Virus record (IMG/VR): IMGVR_UViG_3300046323_000419
Location: 1 to 64,000 of that record
Direction: 5' to 3' (one strand)
Length of the DNA stretch: 64,000 nucleotides
From: a virus
Shown: piece after piece, positions 27,356 to 36,445 of the stretch
Position numbering within the stretch: the first letter of the stretch is position 1
How the letters are laid out: every line of letters starts with the position of its first letter
Made by a program: the position numbers and the translations under genes
Notes under the pieces: generated by a model
Database searches by the model: none
What the model was told of the DNA's origin: nothing
What the model saw: the letters and a program-made list of their open reading frames with translations, nothing else

Positions 27356-28816
27356 ATGGAAGAATTACACTTTGGAAAAGAAGCAAGAGATAAAATTATA
27401 GAAGGGATTAATGATTTAAATAAAGCAGTTAGTTCAACAATGGGGCCAAATGGAGCTACTGTTATAATACCTAATAAAAATAAATATGGTGAATATATTA
27501 TAACTAAAGATGGTGTTTCTGTTGCAGAACAAATTATATTTAAAGATCCATTAAAAAATATTGGTGCAAACTTAATTAAACAGGTTGCTAGAAAGACTGT
27601 AGAAGATGCTGGAGATGGTACAACTACTAGTATAGTATTAGCTACAGCATTTGTTAACAATCTAAAAGATTTCAAATCTATAGATATTAACAAAGCTTTT
27701 AATGAAATTATACCAAAAGTCATTGAACAATTAAAACTTAATTCACGAGAATTAAAACATGAAGATATTAAACACGTTGCTAGCATATCTGCTAATAATG
27801 ATTTACAGATTGGTGAACTTATTCAACAAGCTTATAACCATTCTGATATAGTTAAAATTGAAGAGAGTTCTAATATAGAAGATATATTAGATACACTACC
27901 AGGAATGTCACTTCCAGTAAGTTACTTTTCTAAACATTTTATTACAAACCAATCTAAAGGAACTTGCGAATTTACAAATGTTAATACTTTAGTTATTGAT
28001 AGTAAGTTAGAAAAGTTAGAAAACTTTAGATCTATACTAGAATTAACACAGCAACCTAATAGTTCATTATTAATAATTGTTGAGGATATTCACGAACAAG
28101 CTCTTAGAAAGCTTGAAACTTTTGTTCTATCACAATCATTACCGATATGTGTTATTAAGTCACCAGGCTTCTCTAAACACCGTAAAGATTTATTACAAGA
28201 CTTATGTTACTTTACAGGAAGTACATTAATTACAGATATATCTAAATTTTATAATACAGATGTTCTTGGTAAATTACAATCTTGTAAAATATCTAAAAAT
28301 AATAGTATATTAGTTAAAGATGATTCTATAGATGTTTCTGATAAATTAGAAAACCTAATTGAATTATCTAAAAATATAGAATTAGCTGAACACGATAAAG
28401 ATTTAATTAAACAACGTATTGAATACCTTAAAGGTAAAATATCTATTATTAAAGTTGGTGGTAAATCAGAACTAGAAATGAAAGAACGTTTTGATAGATA
28501 TGATGATGCTGTTAAAGCGGTGGCTTGTGCATTAGAAGAAGGGATTGTTGAAGGTGGTGGTATTGCATTAGCTAATATAGCTTTAAATATAACAGATACA
28601 AAAGATATAATTTTTAAAATAACAGATGCTTTATGTTCTCCAAATAATACAATTATAAATAATGGTTCTGAAATAAATAATAATAATATGTTTGAACAGA
28701 ATATTATAGACCCATTAAAAGTAACTAGATGTGCATTAGAAAATGCAGTATCAGTTGCTAAAGTTATACTAAGCACCGAAGCTGTAGTTTTAAATTCTGA
28801 AGAATGGATGAAATAA
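27356..28816 (+). CDS. GroEL-like chaperonin (phage-encoded, shortened)
   Basis: 486 aa, compared with about 545 for bacterial GroEL. Nucleotide-site motifs are kept: TMGPNG (28-33), KDGVSV with D52, DAGDGTTT (84-91), the catalytic-Asp helix RYDDAVKAV (about 380-389), EGGGIAL and IIDPLKVTRCALENA (about 449-463). Apical-domain strands such as SSLLIIVEDI and SPGFSKHRKDLLQD match GroEL's LLIIAEDV and APGFGDRRKAMLQD. The equatorial region before IIDP is shortened and the GGM tail is absent. It overlaps the terminase gene by 13 nt. Confidence 0.9.
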   Translation: MEELHFGKEARDKIIEGINDLNKAVSSTMGPNGATVIIPNKNKYGEYIITKDGVSVAEQIIFKDPLKNIGANLIKQVARKTVEDAGDGTTTSIVLATAFVNNLKDFKSIDINKAFNEIIPKVIEQLKLNSRELKHEDIKHVASISANNDLQIGELIQQAYNHSDIVKIEESSNIEDILDTLPGMSLPVSYFSKHFITNQSKGTCEFTNVNTLVIDSKLEKLENFRSILELTQQPNSSLLIIVEDIHEQALRKLETFVLSQSLPICVIKSPGFSKHRKDLLQDLCYFTGSTLITDISKFYNTDVLGKLQSCKISKNNSILVKDDSIDVSDKLENLIELSKNIELAEHDKDLIKQRIEYLKGKISIIKVGGKSELEMKERFDRYDDAVKAVACALEEGIVEGGGIALANIALNITDTKDIIFKITDALCSPNNTIINNGSEINNNNMFEQNIIDPLKVTRCALENAVSVAKVILSTEAVVLNSEEWMK

Positions 28817-31074
28817 AATCCCTTTATAAAATGAATAAATTCCAAACTCCTTTAACTGAGGAAATTAAAAACTCAGTTCCAAGGGAGGTTTGGTTAGAAT
28901 TGATAGATATTATAAGTTCAATTACTTTTATTAAAAATTTAATTAACACAGAAGATATTAGAGGTTATGCTAAAGACAAACCTAAATCTAAAGATTATGA
29001 AGATGGTAGAATAGAAGTTGATTTAACTAATCCTCACATATTAGAGGATATGGATTTCTTTAGAGAGAAAGCTTTATTTTTTGAAAAACACGGTAAATAT
29101 ACACATCTTACACCTAATCCAAATCCTAAATCAGAATATGGAATGTTTTGGAAACAAGAATTATATAGATGGAAATACGGATTAGTTAGAGAATCAGATG
29201 GTGAATGGATTCCTGGAGAATTATATTTCTATTGGAATTATTCTCCAATTTGGTTAGTGGAACAAGCTGGTACACAATCTGATGGTGCTAAATCACAAGG
29301 TGAACGTGTACGTAAGTTTGCTAAACCTTGGTTAGGGGATTACCTATTTCACCATTATGTTGAACAATGTAAACGTAGAGGTAAACATGGTAAGATGCTT
29401 AAATGTCGTGGTGTAGGTGCGTCCTTTAAGGCTGCATCTTGGAGTCCACGTAACATTTATGTATATCCAGGTTCTGGTAATCCTAATTTTCATTTAGCAT
29501 CTGATAAAGGATTCTTATCTGGAGATAAGGGTATATGGGGTAAAATTGTAGATTGTTTAGATTGGATTGCAGAAACAACACCTCTTGAGAGGATGAGAGT
29601 TGTAGATAGAGCTGGTAGTACATTAGAAATACAATTAGGATTTAAAGATGAATATGGTGTACGTAAAGGTAACTTAGCTTCTGTGCATGGTATATCATTA
29701 AAAGATAACCCAGATAAAGCTAGGGGTATTAGGGGGCCTTTAATTCATTATGAAGAAGATGGTCTTTTCAATAATCTTGAAAAAGCTTGGAACGTAAATA
29801 GAAAAGCTGTTGAAGATGGTAATACCACATTTGGATTTATGATCGCTATGGGTACAGGAGGAGTCGAAGGTGGTTCATTTGAAGGTTCTGAAAAACTATT
29901 TTATAGTCCCGGAGCATATAATGTTTATGGTATTCCAAATGTATTTGATAAAAACGCAAATGGTGATACTTTATGTGGTTTCTTTTGGGGAGCTTATATG
30001 AATCGTAAAAACTGTTATAATGAAGAAATAGGAGAACCTGATATTATTAAAGCTTTAATTGAAATATTATTAGATAGACATTTAGTTAAATATAGTTCTA
30101 CAGATCCATCTGCAATTACTCAAAAGAAAGCTGAGGAATGTGTTACTCCACAGGATGCAATTATGCGTACCGAAGGTACAGTATTTCCTGTATCAGATCT
30201 TAAGGATTATTTAGAAACCATAATGGTTAGGAAAGAATCATTTTTAGCTGAACATTATGTTGGAGAATTAGTTAGAACAGGTGATGGTAAACTTAAATGG
30301 AGATTAAATAATGATAAATTTCCATTACGAAGTTATGATAAAGATAATGCTAATCGTGAAGGTTGTTTAGAAATATTTGAAATGCCTTCAGAAAATGCGA
30401 ATGGTGAAATAGCACATGGTAGATATATTGCAGGAATTGACCCTATTGATGCTGATTCAGGAACCTCTTTATTCTCAATTCAAGTAATGGATTTATTTAC
30501 AGATAGAATTGTTGCAGAGTTTTCAGGTAGACCTAGATTAGCAGAAGAAGCTTATGAAATATCACTAAGATTGTTAGAATTTTATAATGCTATTGCTAAT
30601 TATGAAAAAAACTTAAAAGGTTTATTTAGTTATTTTGATAAAAAGAATGCGTTATTTAGGTTATGTGATACCCCTCAAATTCTTAAAGACATGCAAATGA
30701 CTAAAGATATGGGGTATGGTAATACATCTAAAGGTACAATGGCTAACGCTGAAGTAAATAAGTGGGGTAGAAAGTTGCAAGCTGATTGGATGAATACTTC
30801 TTTAGAAGATGAAGAAAATCCTGGTAAATTAAAACTACATACATTAAGAGGTTTGGCATATATTGAAGAATGTATTAAATGGAATTCTGATGGTAACTTT
30901 GATAGAGTGTCAGCAGGTGGTATGTTATTTATACTTAGAGAAGATAGATATAAAAGAACACAATCTGCAATAGCTAATAAAGATAAACAAGTTGAAACGT
31001 TAGCAAATGATAAATTTTTTAATAGAAATTTTAATAAACCAAACGCTATGAACGGAAAACAAATACACTATTAA
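28804..31074 (+). CDS. terL: Terminase large subunit
   Basis: 756 aa. The ATPase P-loop is a deviant Walker A, CRGVGASFKAAS (about 201-212). Walker B with catalytic acid is LIHYEEDG (about 315-322), and GTGGVEGG is the coupling motif. The nuclease domain starts with AGIDPIDADSG (about 541-551). The size and motif style are those of crAss-like terminases. It cuts concatemeric DNA and drives it through the portal. Starts within the GroEL gene; an internal ATG at 28831 is the alternative. Confidence 0.88.
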   Translation: MDEIKSLYKMNKFQTPLTEEIKNSVPREVWLELIDIISSITFIKNLINTEDIRGYAKDKPKSKDYEDGRIEVDLTNPHILEDMDFFREKALFFEKHGKYTHLTPNPNPKSEYGMFWKQELYRWKYGLVRESDGEWIPGELYFYWNYSPIWLVEQAGTQSDGAKSQGERVRKFAKPWLGDYLFHHYVEQCKRRGKHGKMLKCRGVGASFKAASWSPRNIYVYPGSGNPNFHLASDKGFLSGDKGIWGKIVDCLDWIAETTPLERMRVVDRAGSTLEIQLGFKDEYGVRKGNLASVHGISLKDNPDKARGIRGPLIHYEEDGLFNNLEKAWNVNRKAVEDGNTTFGFMIAMGTGGVEGGSFEGSEKLFYSPGAYNVYGIPNVFDKNANGDTLCGFFWGAYMNRKNCYNEEIGEPDIIKALIEILLDRHLVKYSSTDPSAITQKKAEECVTPQDAIMRTEGTVFPVSDLKDYLETIMVRKESFLAEHYVGELVRTGDGKLKWRLNNDKFPLRSYDKDNANREGCLEIFEMPSENANGEIAHGRYIAGIDPIDADSGTSLFSIQVMDLFTDRIVAEFSGRPRLAEEAYEISLRLLEFYNAIANYEKNLKGLFSYFDKKNALFRLCDTPQILKDMQMTKDMGYGNTSKGTMANAEVNKWGRKLQADWMNTSLEDEENPGKLKLHTLRGLAYIEECIKWNSDGNFDRVSAGGMLFILREDRYKRTQSAIANKDKQVETLANDKFFNRNFNKPNAMNGKQIHY

Positions 31075-31089
31075 TATATAATAAATTAT

Positions 31090-31119
31090 TTTGAATTAGA
31101 ATTAAAATGTTGTATATTG
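31090..31119 (+). promoter_or_regulatory. Weak promoter candidate upstream of portal
   Basis: TTTG (31090-31093) and TATATTG (31113-31119) lie at roughly the right distance but the -7 box lacks one T of TAnnTTTG. Listed because it lies in the only gap between terminase and portal. Confidence 0.25.
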
Positions 31120-31142
31120 TAAAGTTAAATAAATTTAAATAA

Positions 31143-33539
31143 ATGGAAGGACGTAATTTAAGAATGCAACAACCTCGACAAAGGTTACCATATAATAAAA
31201 AAGATAAAGATTGGAGAAAAGATAATATTGATTTTTCAGATAAATATTCTTTTTATCACGATGATGGCGTAAGGCGTACATTTAAAAATAAAATTATTAA
31301 TTATAATCTTTATAATGGTATTTTAGATATGCAGGATTTAACAGAAGTTGTTAACCCTCATCATTTAGAAGCTAGTTATGTACCTCAACAAATACCTCAT
31401 ATTCCAATTATTGTACCTAAGATTGATTTATTAGTTGGTGAGGAAATTAAACGTAGATTTGATTGGTCTGTTATTGTAACTAATCCTGATGCAATTACTA
31501 AGAAAGAGGATGATAAGAAGAAATTTTTATTTGAAAAACTTAGTAAAATGTTAGAAGAAAACTATCAAGAGGATGAATTAAAACAAAAAATGGATGAGTT
31601 AGGTAAATATATGAAATATACTTGGCAAGATCTTCGTGAAAAAATGGCTAATCAAATTCTTAGACATTATTGGCAAGAGTTAAAATTTGCTGAAAAGTTT
31701 ACAGATGGTTTTAAAGATGCTTTACTTGTTGCAGAAGAAATATATTTAGTTGATATATCTCACGGAGAACCTACTTTTGATAAATTAAACCCATTAAAAG
31801 TTCATGCTATTAGAACTGGTAATTCCAATAGATTTGAAGATGCTGATATTATTATAATGGAAGATCATAAATCACCTAATCAATTAGTAGATGAATATTA
31901 TGATGAACTTAAACCTGAAGAAATTGATTATTTATTAGAATATTCTACAAGATCAGGTAAAGGTACATATTCTGACGATCAAGATAATCATACATTATTT
32001 AGAGATAGAACAGACTCTGCAGGATTATTTGAAAGTATGACTCAAATGGCTGAATTAAATGGTCATTATTTTAATACTAATTATACTGATGAAAATGGTA
32101 ATATTAGAGAATTAAAAGTTAGATGGAAATCATTACGTAAAATTAAAAAGATTAAATTCTATGATGAATATGGTGAGGAGCAATTTAGATTTGAATCTGA
32201 AGAATATAAAACAGATAAAAATTTAGGTGAAGAATCAACAGACTTTTGGGTATCTGAAGGTTGGGAAGGTGTTAAATTAGGTAAAGATATTTATCTTAAA
32301 ATGAGACCTTTACAAGTTCAATATATTAAAGCTAATAATCCATCTAAAGGTCATCTAGGTATAATTGGACAAGTATATAATACCAATCAAGGTAAAGCTG
32401 TATCTTTAGTAGATAGAGCTAAAAATTTCCAATATATGTATGATGTAATGTTTGATAGACTTAATAAAGCTATATCTACAAATTATGGTAAGATATTAGA
32501 ACTTGATTTAGCTAAAGTACCAGCTAACTGGGAAATTGAAAAATGGATGCACTTTGCAGTAGTAAATAAGATTGCAGTAGTAGATTCATTTAAAGAAGGT
32601 CAACATGGTCATTCTACGGGCAAACTTGCTGGTAATATGAATACAGTTGGTGGTAGAGCTATTGATATGGAAACTGGTGCTTATATACAACAACATATAC
32701 AATTACTTGAATTCATTAAAATGGAAATGGGTGAACTTTGCGGTGTATCAAGACAACGTGAAGGTCAAATTTCTAATAGAGAAACTGTAGGAGGTGTAGA
32801 ACGGTCTGTAAATCAATCAAGTCATATTACTGAATATTGGTATATGCAACATGAAGCTGTTAAAATTAGAGTGTTGGAAGCATTTTTAGAAACAGCTAAA
32901 ATTGCATTAAAAGATGTTGAGAATAAAAAAGTACAATATATCTTAGATGATCAAACTATTGAGATTCTTAATATGGAAGGTGAAACTTTTGCTGAATCTG
33001 ATTATGGGTTATTAGTATCTAATACACCTAAAATTATAGAACTTGAACAAGCTATTAAACAGTATGCTCAAGCATTTATTCAGAATGGTGGTTCAATGAC
33101 TACAATTATGGATATTTACTTTAGTCCATCATTAATGGATATGAGACGTAAGTTAGAAATTGCTGAAGAACAAATGCAACAAAATCAATCTCAACAAGCA
33201 CAAGAAGCTAATAAAACTCAACAAGAAGCTAATGCTGCTATGGTTGATTTAGAAAATAGAAAACTTGAACTTGAAGATTTAAAAAATCAAAGAGATAATG
33301 AAACTAAAGTTTATATTGCAGAATTAGGACAAGATAATGATAAAAATGGGATTGTTGATGATGGTATTGGAGATCCTTTAGCTCAAGAAAAATTTCAATT
33401 TGATATAAGTAAAGCTAGAAGTGATTATAATCTTAAATTAAAATCTTTAGAACAAGATATGATTAAACATAATGATGATGTAGAATTAAAGAAAGAATCA
33501 AATCAAATTTCTAGAATTAAAAAGAAATCAACAACATAA
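31143..33539 (+). CDS. Portal protein
   Basis: 798 aa directly after the terminase. The first 60 residues are basic and polar. The central part has the portal clip and wing style (IPIIVPKIDLLVGEEIKRRF, DGFKDALLVAEEIYLVDIS) with LCGVSRQREGQISNRETVGG near residue 545, and a long helical Gln/Asn-rich C-terminus (QMQQNQSQQAQEANKTQQEA) as expected for the stem/barrel of a crAss-like portal. It forms the dodecameric vertex through which DNA enters. Confidence 0.82.
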   Translation: MEGRNLRMQQPRQRLPYNKKDKDWRKDNIDFSDKYSFYHDDGVRRTFKNKIINYNLYNGILDMQDLTEVVNPHHLEASYVPQQIPHIPIIVPKIDLLVGEEIKRRFDWSVIVTNPDAITKKEDDKKKFLFEKLSKMLEENYQEDELKQKMDELGKYMKYTWQDLREKMANQILRHYWQELKFAEKFTDGFKDALLVAEEIYLVDISHGEPTFDKLNPLKVHAIRTGNSNRFEDADIIIMEDHKSPNQLVDEYYDELKPEEIDYLLEYSTRSGKGTYSDDQDNHTLFRDRTDSAGLFESMTQMAELNGHYFNTNYTDENGNIRELKVRWKSLRKIKKIKFYDEYGEEQFRFESEEYKTDKNLGEESTDFWVSEGWEGVKLGKDIYLKMRPLQVQYIKANNPSKGHLGIIGQVYNTNQGKAVSLVDRAKNFQYMYDVMFDRLNKAISTNYGKILELDLAKVPANWEIEKWMHFAVVNKIAVVDSFKEGQHGHSTGKLAGNMNTVGGRAIDMETGAYIQQHIQLLEFIKMEMGELCGVSRQREGQISNRETVGGVERSVNQSSHITEYWYMQHEAVKIRVLEAFLETAKIALKDVENKKVQYILDDQTIEILNMEGETFAESDYGLLVSNTPKIIELEQAIKQYAQAFIQNGGSMTTIMDIYFSPSLMDMRRKLEIAEEQMQQNQSQQAQEANKTQQEANAAMVDLENRKLELEDLKNQRDNETKVYIAELGQDNDKNGIVDDGIGDPLAQEKFQFDISKARSDYNLKLKSLEQDMIKHNDDVELKKESNQISRIKKKSTT

Positions 33540-33553
33540 ACGCTATGGGCGAG
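33537..33553 (+). repeat. Repeated 17-nt motif upstream of a promoter (copy 2)
   Basis: TAAACGCTATGGGCGAG, differing at two positions from the copy at 22686-22702. It starts in the portal stop codon and is followed by a terminator and the promoter at 33586. Confidence 0.6.
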
Positions 33554-33559
33554 ATTTAA

Positions 33560-33589
33560 CCAACTAAGAATTTTACAATTTTTAGTTGG
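33560..33589 (+). terminator. Terminator-like hairpin after portal, overlapping the next promoter
   Basis: CCAACTAA (33560-33567) pairs with TTAGTTGG (33582-33589), followed by ATTTC. The 3' arm contains TTGG, which is also the -33 element of the following promoter. Confidence 0.55.
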
Positions 33590-33616
33590 ATTTCGTTATA
33601 AAATAGATTATCTTTG
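33586..33616 (+). promoter_or_regulatory. Rightward promoter of the capsid genes
   Basis: TTGG (33586-33589), 19-nt spacer, TATCTTTG (33609-33616), 38 nt before the ATG at 33655. It would drive scaffold and capsid genes at a higher level than the terminase-portal unit. Confidence 0.75.
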
Positions 33617-33654
33617 CAAACTTAGAATAAAACATAACAATAATAAATAATCGA

Positions 33655-34737
33655 ATGGAAGACGATAATGAATTAGGTATGGGTTTATTTGAAGGAAACC
33701 AAGAATTAAATTTTAATTTTGCGGTTCCTGAAGATGACAATATCGAAGAAGAAGAAAATGAAAATAACATAAATGTAGAAGATACTACATTAGACAATAA
33801 TAACCACGTTGAGGACAATAGTTCAGAGGAAGTAGACGAGGAAGATGTTGAAGATGAAGGTGGTGAAGGCAGTGAGTCTTCTTCCAACTTATATTCTTCT
33901 TTAGCTGCCTTTGTTCACGAACAAGGTTTACTACCTTCTCTAGACATCGATTTAAAAGAAATTAAATCTGCTGATGATTTTGCTAATGTCTTTAATAAAG
34001 AATTAGATATTCAAGCGGAGTTAAGATTAAATGATTATTTAGCAAACTTAGATTTAAATAAAATAGGTATTGCTAAAAAAGATATTCAAGACCTTAACAC
34101 TATTAATTCTGACTCATTAAAAAATGACATTGATTTAGCTAAACGTATAATTTACGATGATTATCTTAATCAAGGTTTAGATGATAAAAAAATTAATAGA
34201 ATGATGAATCGTTTAATTGATTTGGGGGAAGATGCTATTTTAGAAGATGCTGAAGAATCATTAGAAAGTCTTAAAGAATTTAAAAATCGTGAGATTGAAA
34301 AAGAAACTCAATCTTATAAAGAAAAGTTAGAAACTGATAAAATTGAACAATCTAGATTAGATGAGCAAATGAAAAAAACCATTTATGATTCTAAAGATTT
34401 AATATCAGGATTGAAACCAAATAAATCATTGCAAGATAAAGTTTATAAATCTATTAATGATATTGTAGGTAAATCTCCAGATGGTGCTTTTGAAAATAAA
34501 TTCATGCGAGAACGAAGAGAAAATCCATTAGAATTTGAAATTAGAATGTATCACTTTTATGAACTTACAAATGGTTTTAAAGATTTAAGTAAAATTTCAA
34601 CAACTGCTAAATCAAGTGCTGTAAAAGATTTAGAGCAAATTGCACGTAAAACAAAACTAAAAGATAATGGTACTCCATTATGGGCACAAGATGAAAATAC
34701 ATATAGTAATTTTTCTGGACATGTCCTAAATATATAA
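33655..34737 (+). CDS. Scaffold-like protein
   Basis: 360 aa. The first 80 residues are very acidic (DEEDVEDEGGEGSESSS); the rest is helical and charged with coiled-coil stretches (EESLESLKEFKNREIEKET). The place between portal and capsid protein and the composition fit a head scaffolding protein that is removed or expelled during maturation. No protease motif was found. Confidence 0.62.
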   Translation: MEDDNELGMGLFEGNQELNFNFAVPEDDNIEEEENENNINVEDTTLDNNNHVEDNSSEEVDEEDVEDEGGEGSESSSNLYSSLAAFVHEQGLLPSLDIDLKEIKSADDFANVFNKELDIQAELRLNDYLANLDLNKIGIAKKDIQDLNTINSDSLKNDIDLAKRIIYDDYLNQGLDDKKINRMMNRLIDLGEDAILEDAEESLESLKEFKNREIEKETQSYKEKLETDKIEQSRLDEQMKKTIYDSKDLISGLKPNKSLQDKVYKSINDIVGKSPDGAFENKFMRERRENPLEFEIRMYHFYELTNGFKDLSKISTTAKSSAVKDLEQIARKTKLKDNGTPLWAQDENTYSNFSGHVLNI

Positions 34738-34809
34738 TAAAACAGATATTTAAAGGTTACGTTAAATATTTGCAATTAACAAGTAACTATAAAAAACAAA
34801 TAAATAAAT

Positions 34810-36321
34810 ATGAGTGCAGGTAAATTTATCATGACTAAGTCTCAAGCTTGGTCTGGGCTTACTTTAAAAAATCACATCTCTCAATTGTTTGGTTCTCAAC
34901 CACAATTGATTTCCCCTTTGACAACTGTATTGTTGCAAAATTCAGGAATGAAAAATTTGGATACAACCTTATCGTTATTCCCTGAGAAAATTATTGCTAC
35001 TGCAGATGATTTTGTATGGAAAGTTGTTGGTTCAGATGAACGTAATATTGCGTTAGTTGAAGCTAGATATAATGGAGCTGTTGTAGACGGTAACACTGTA
35101 GGTGTTGGTGCGGCTAGAGCAACATTTGAAATGGTATTCGCTGAAAAATGGTTTACAAAAATGCATTTGATTGCTGGTAATAGACCAGATACATATCAAA
35201 TGAGAATTATTGAGGATCCTTATGAAGAAGGTTCTAATTATGTTTATACTTGTGAAGTATGGGGTGGTCAAGAATCTCTATTAGGTATTCCAGGAGATGA
35301 ATTTTTACCAGGAAACAGATTCTCTATTGAGGGTGCTCCTGTTGAGGATGAGTTATCAATTCAAGGTGCAGGTATTCAATTTACTTCCCCTTTCTTAATG
35401 AGAAACTCTGTTACTTCAATTCGTATGGAACATAAAGTTTCAGGTGCGATGATTGATTGTAAAATTCAACCAGTATATCATGCAGGTATTGAAACAAGAG
35501 ACCCTAATACAGGGAAAGTGCATAGTTCTACAACTTGGATGCAAGAAGTTTATTGGCAGTTTGAAAAAGCTTTGTCTCGTATCAAATCTCGTACTATCAT
35601 GTTTGGTAAAACAAATCGTGATGAAAATGGACGTTTCTTGAATAAAGGTAATGCTAATATTGAAATTAAAGCTGGTTCAGGAATTCGTGAACAAATGGAA
35701 GTTTCTAACACAACTTACTACAATAGATTTTCTATTCGTATGTTAGAAGATTTACTATCTGAATTATCAGAAGGTAAGTTAGATTGGGGAGAAAGAAAAT
35801 TTATGTTGCGTACAGGTGAAAGAGGTGCAGCACAATTCCATAGAGCTGTAGCAGAAGTTGCTTCAGGTTGGGCATCTTTAGGATTTGATAATACAGGTAC
35901 TAATGCAATTAAAAATGTGTCTTCTAAATTTCACGCTAATGCATTTTCTGCAGGATTCCAATTTACAGAATATAGAGCCCCTAATAACATTCACGTAATG
36001 TTAGAGGTTGACCCAATGTATGATGATAAAGTTCGTAATAAAATTCTTCACCCAGATGGTGGTGTAGCTGAATCTTACAGATATGATATTCTTTACATCG
36101 GTTCAATGGAAGAGCCTAATATCCAAAAAGTAAAAGTTAGAGGTTCTGATGAATTGCGTGGATATATGGCAGGTATTAGAGATCCTTATACAGGTCGTAG
36201 AGGTGGAACAATGCAATTGATGGAAGATTCTGCAACAATGACTGCTCTTGTAGAAGGGGTTGGTTCATTGGTAAAAGATGCTTCTAGAACTGCATCTTTG
36301 ATACCATCATTGTTAAACTAA
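34810..36321 (+). CDS. Major capsid protein
   Basis: 503 aa, no low-complexity regions, mixed alpha/beta, with typical HK97-type capsid features such as the long N-terminal arm (TKSQAWSGLTLKNHISQLF) and repeated AGF/ASG turns late in the chain. Third in the order terminase, portal, scaffold, capsid. Codon use is slightly richer in G and C than neighbours, as for the most highly expressed phage gene. An acidic segment (PVEDELSIQGAG) may be part of an inserted surface domain. Confidence 0.82.
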   Translation: MSAGKFIMTKSQAWSGLTLKNHISQLFGSQPQLISPLTTVLLQNSGMKNLDTTLSLFPEKIIATADDFVWKVVGSDERNIALVEARYNGAVVDGNTVGVGAARATFEMVFAEKWFTKMHLIAGNRPDTYQMRIIEDPYEEGSNYVYTCEVWGGQESLLGIPGDEFLPGNRFSIEGAPVEDELSIQGAGIQFTSPFLMRNSVTSIRMEHKVSGAMIDCKIQPVYHAGIETRDPNTGKVHSSTTWMQEVYWQFEKALSRIKSRTIMFGKTNRDENGRFLNKGNANIEIKAGSGIREQMEVSNTTYYNRFSIRMLEDLLSELSEGKLDWGERKFMLRTGERGAAQFHRAVAEVASGWASLGFDNTGTNAIKNVSSKFHANAFSAGFQFTEYRAPNNIHVMLEVDPMYDDKVRNKILHPDGGVAESYRYDILYIGSMEEPNIQKVKVRGSDELRGYMAGIRDPYTGRRGGTMQLMEDSATMTALVEGVGSLVKDASRTASLIPSLLN

Positions 36322-36328
36322 TCAAGTC

Positions 36329-36400
36329 AATTAGAATAGTATTCTAATTACTGACACGTAAGTGTTTAAAATAAATAGGGGGTGTAAAAGCTCCCTATTT
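36329..36400 (+). terminator. Palindrome and terminator after the capsid gene
   Basis: AATTAGAAT (36329-36337) pairs with ATTCTAATT (36341-36349) around three bases. AAATAGGG (36373-36380) pairs with CCCTATTT (36393-36400), followed by a weak T-poor tail. Two hairpins in series would protect or end the capsid mRNA; read-through to the next genes is likely. Confidence 0.55.
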
Positions 36401-36445
36401 AACTAATTATAAAAATCTTTCGGAAGAAGACAAATAAAAAGAAGA

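Noticed and set aside
27129-28845. Long minus-strand ORFs opposite the GroEL and terminase genes
   Set aside because: They are complementary-frame shadows of AT-rich coding sequence, rich in Ser, Leu and Ile, with no start context; the plus-strand frames carry real motifs.
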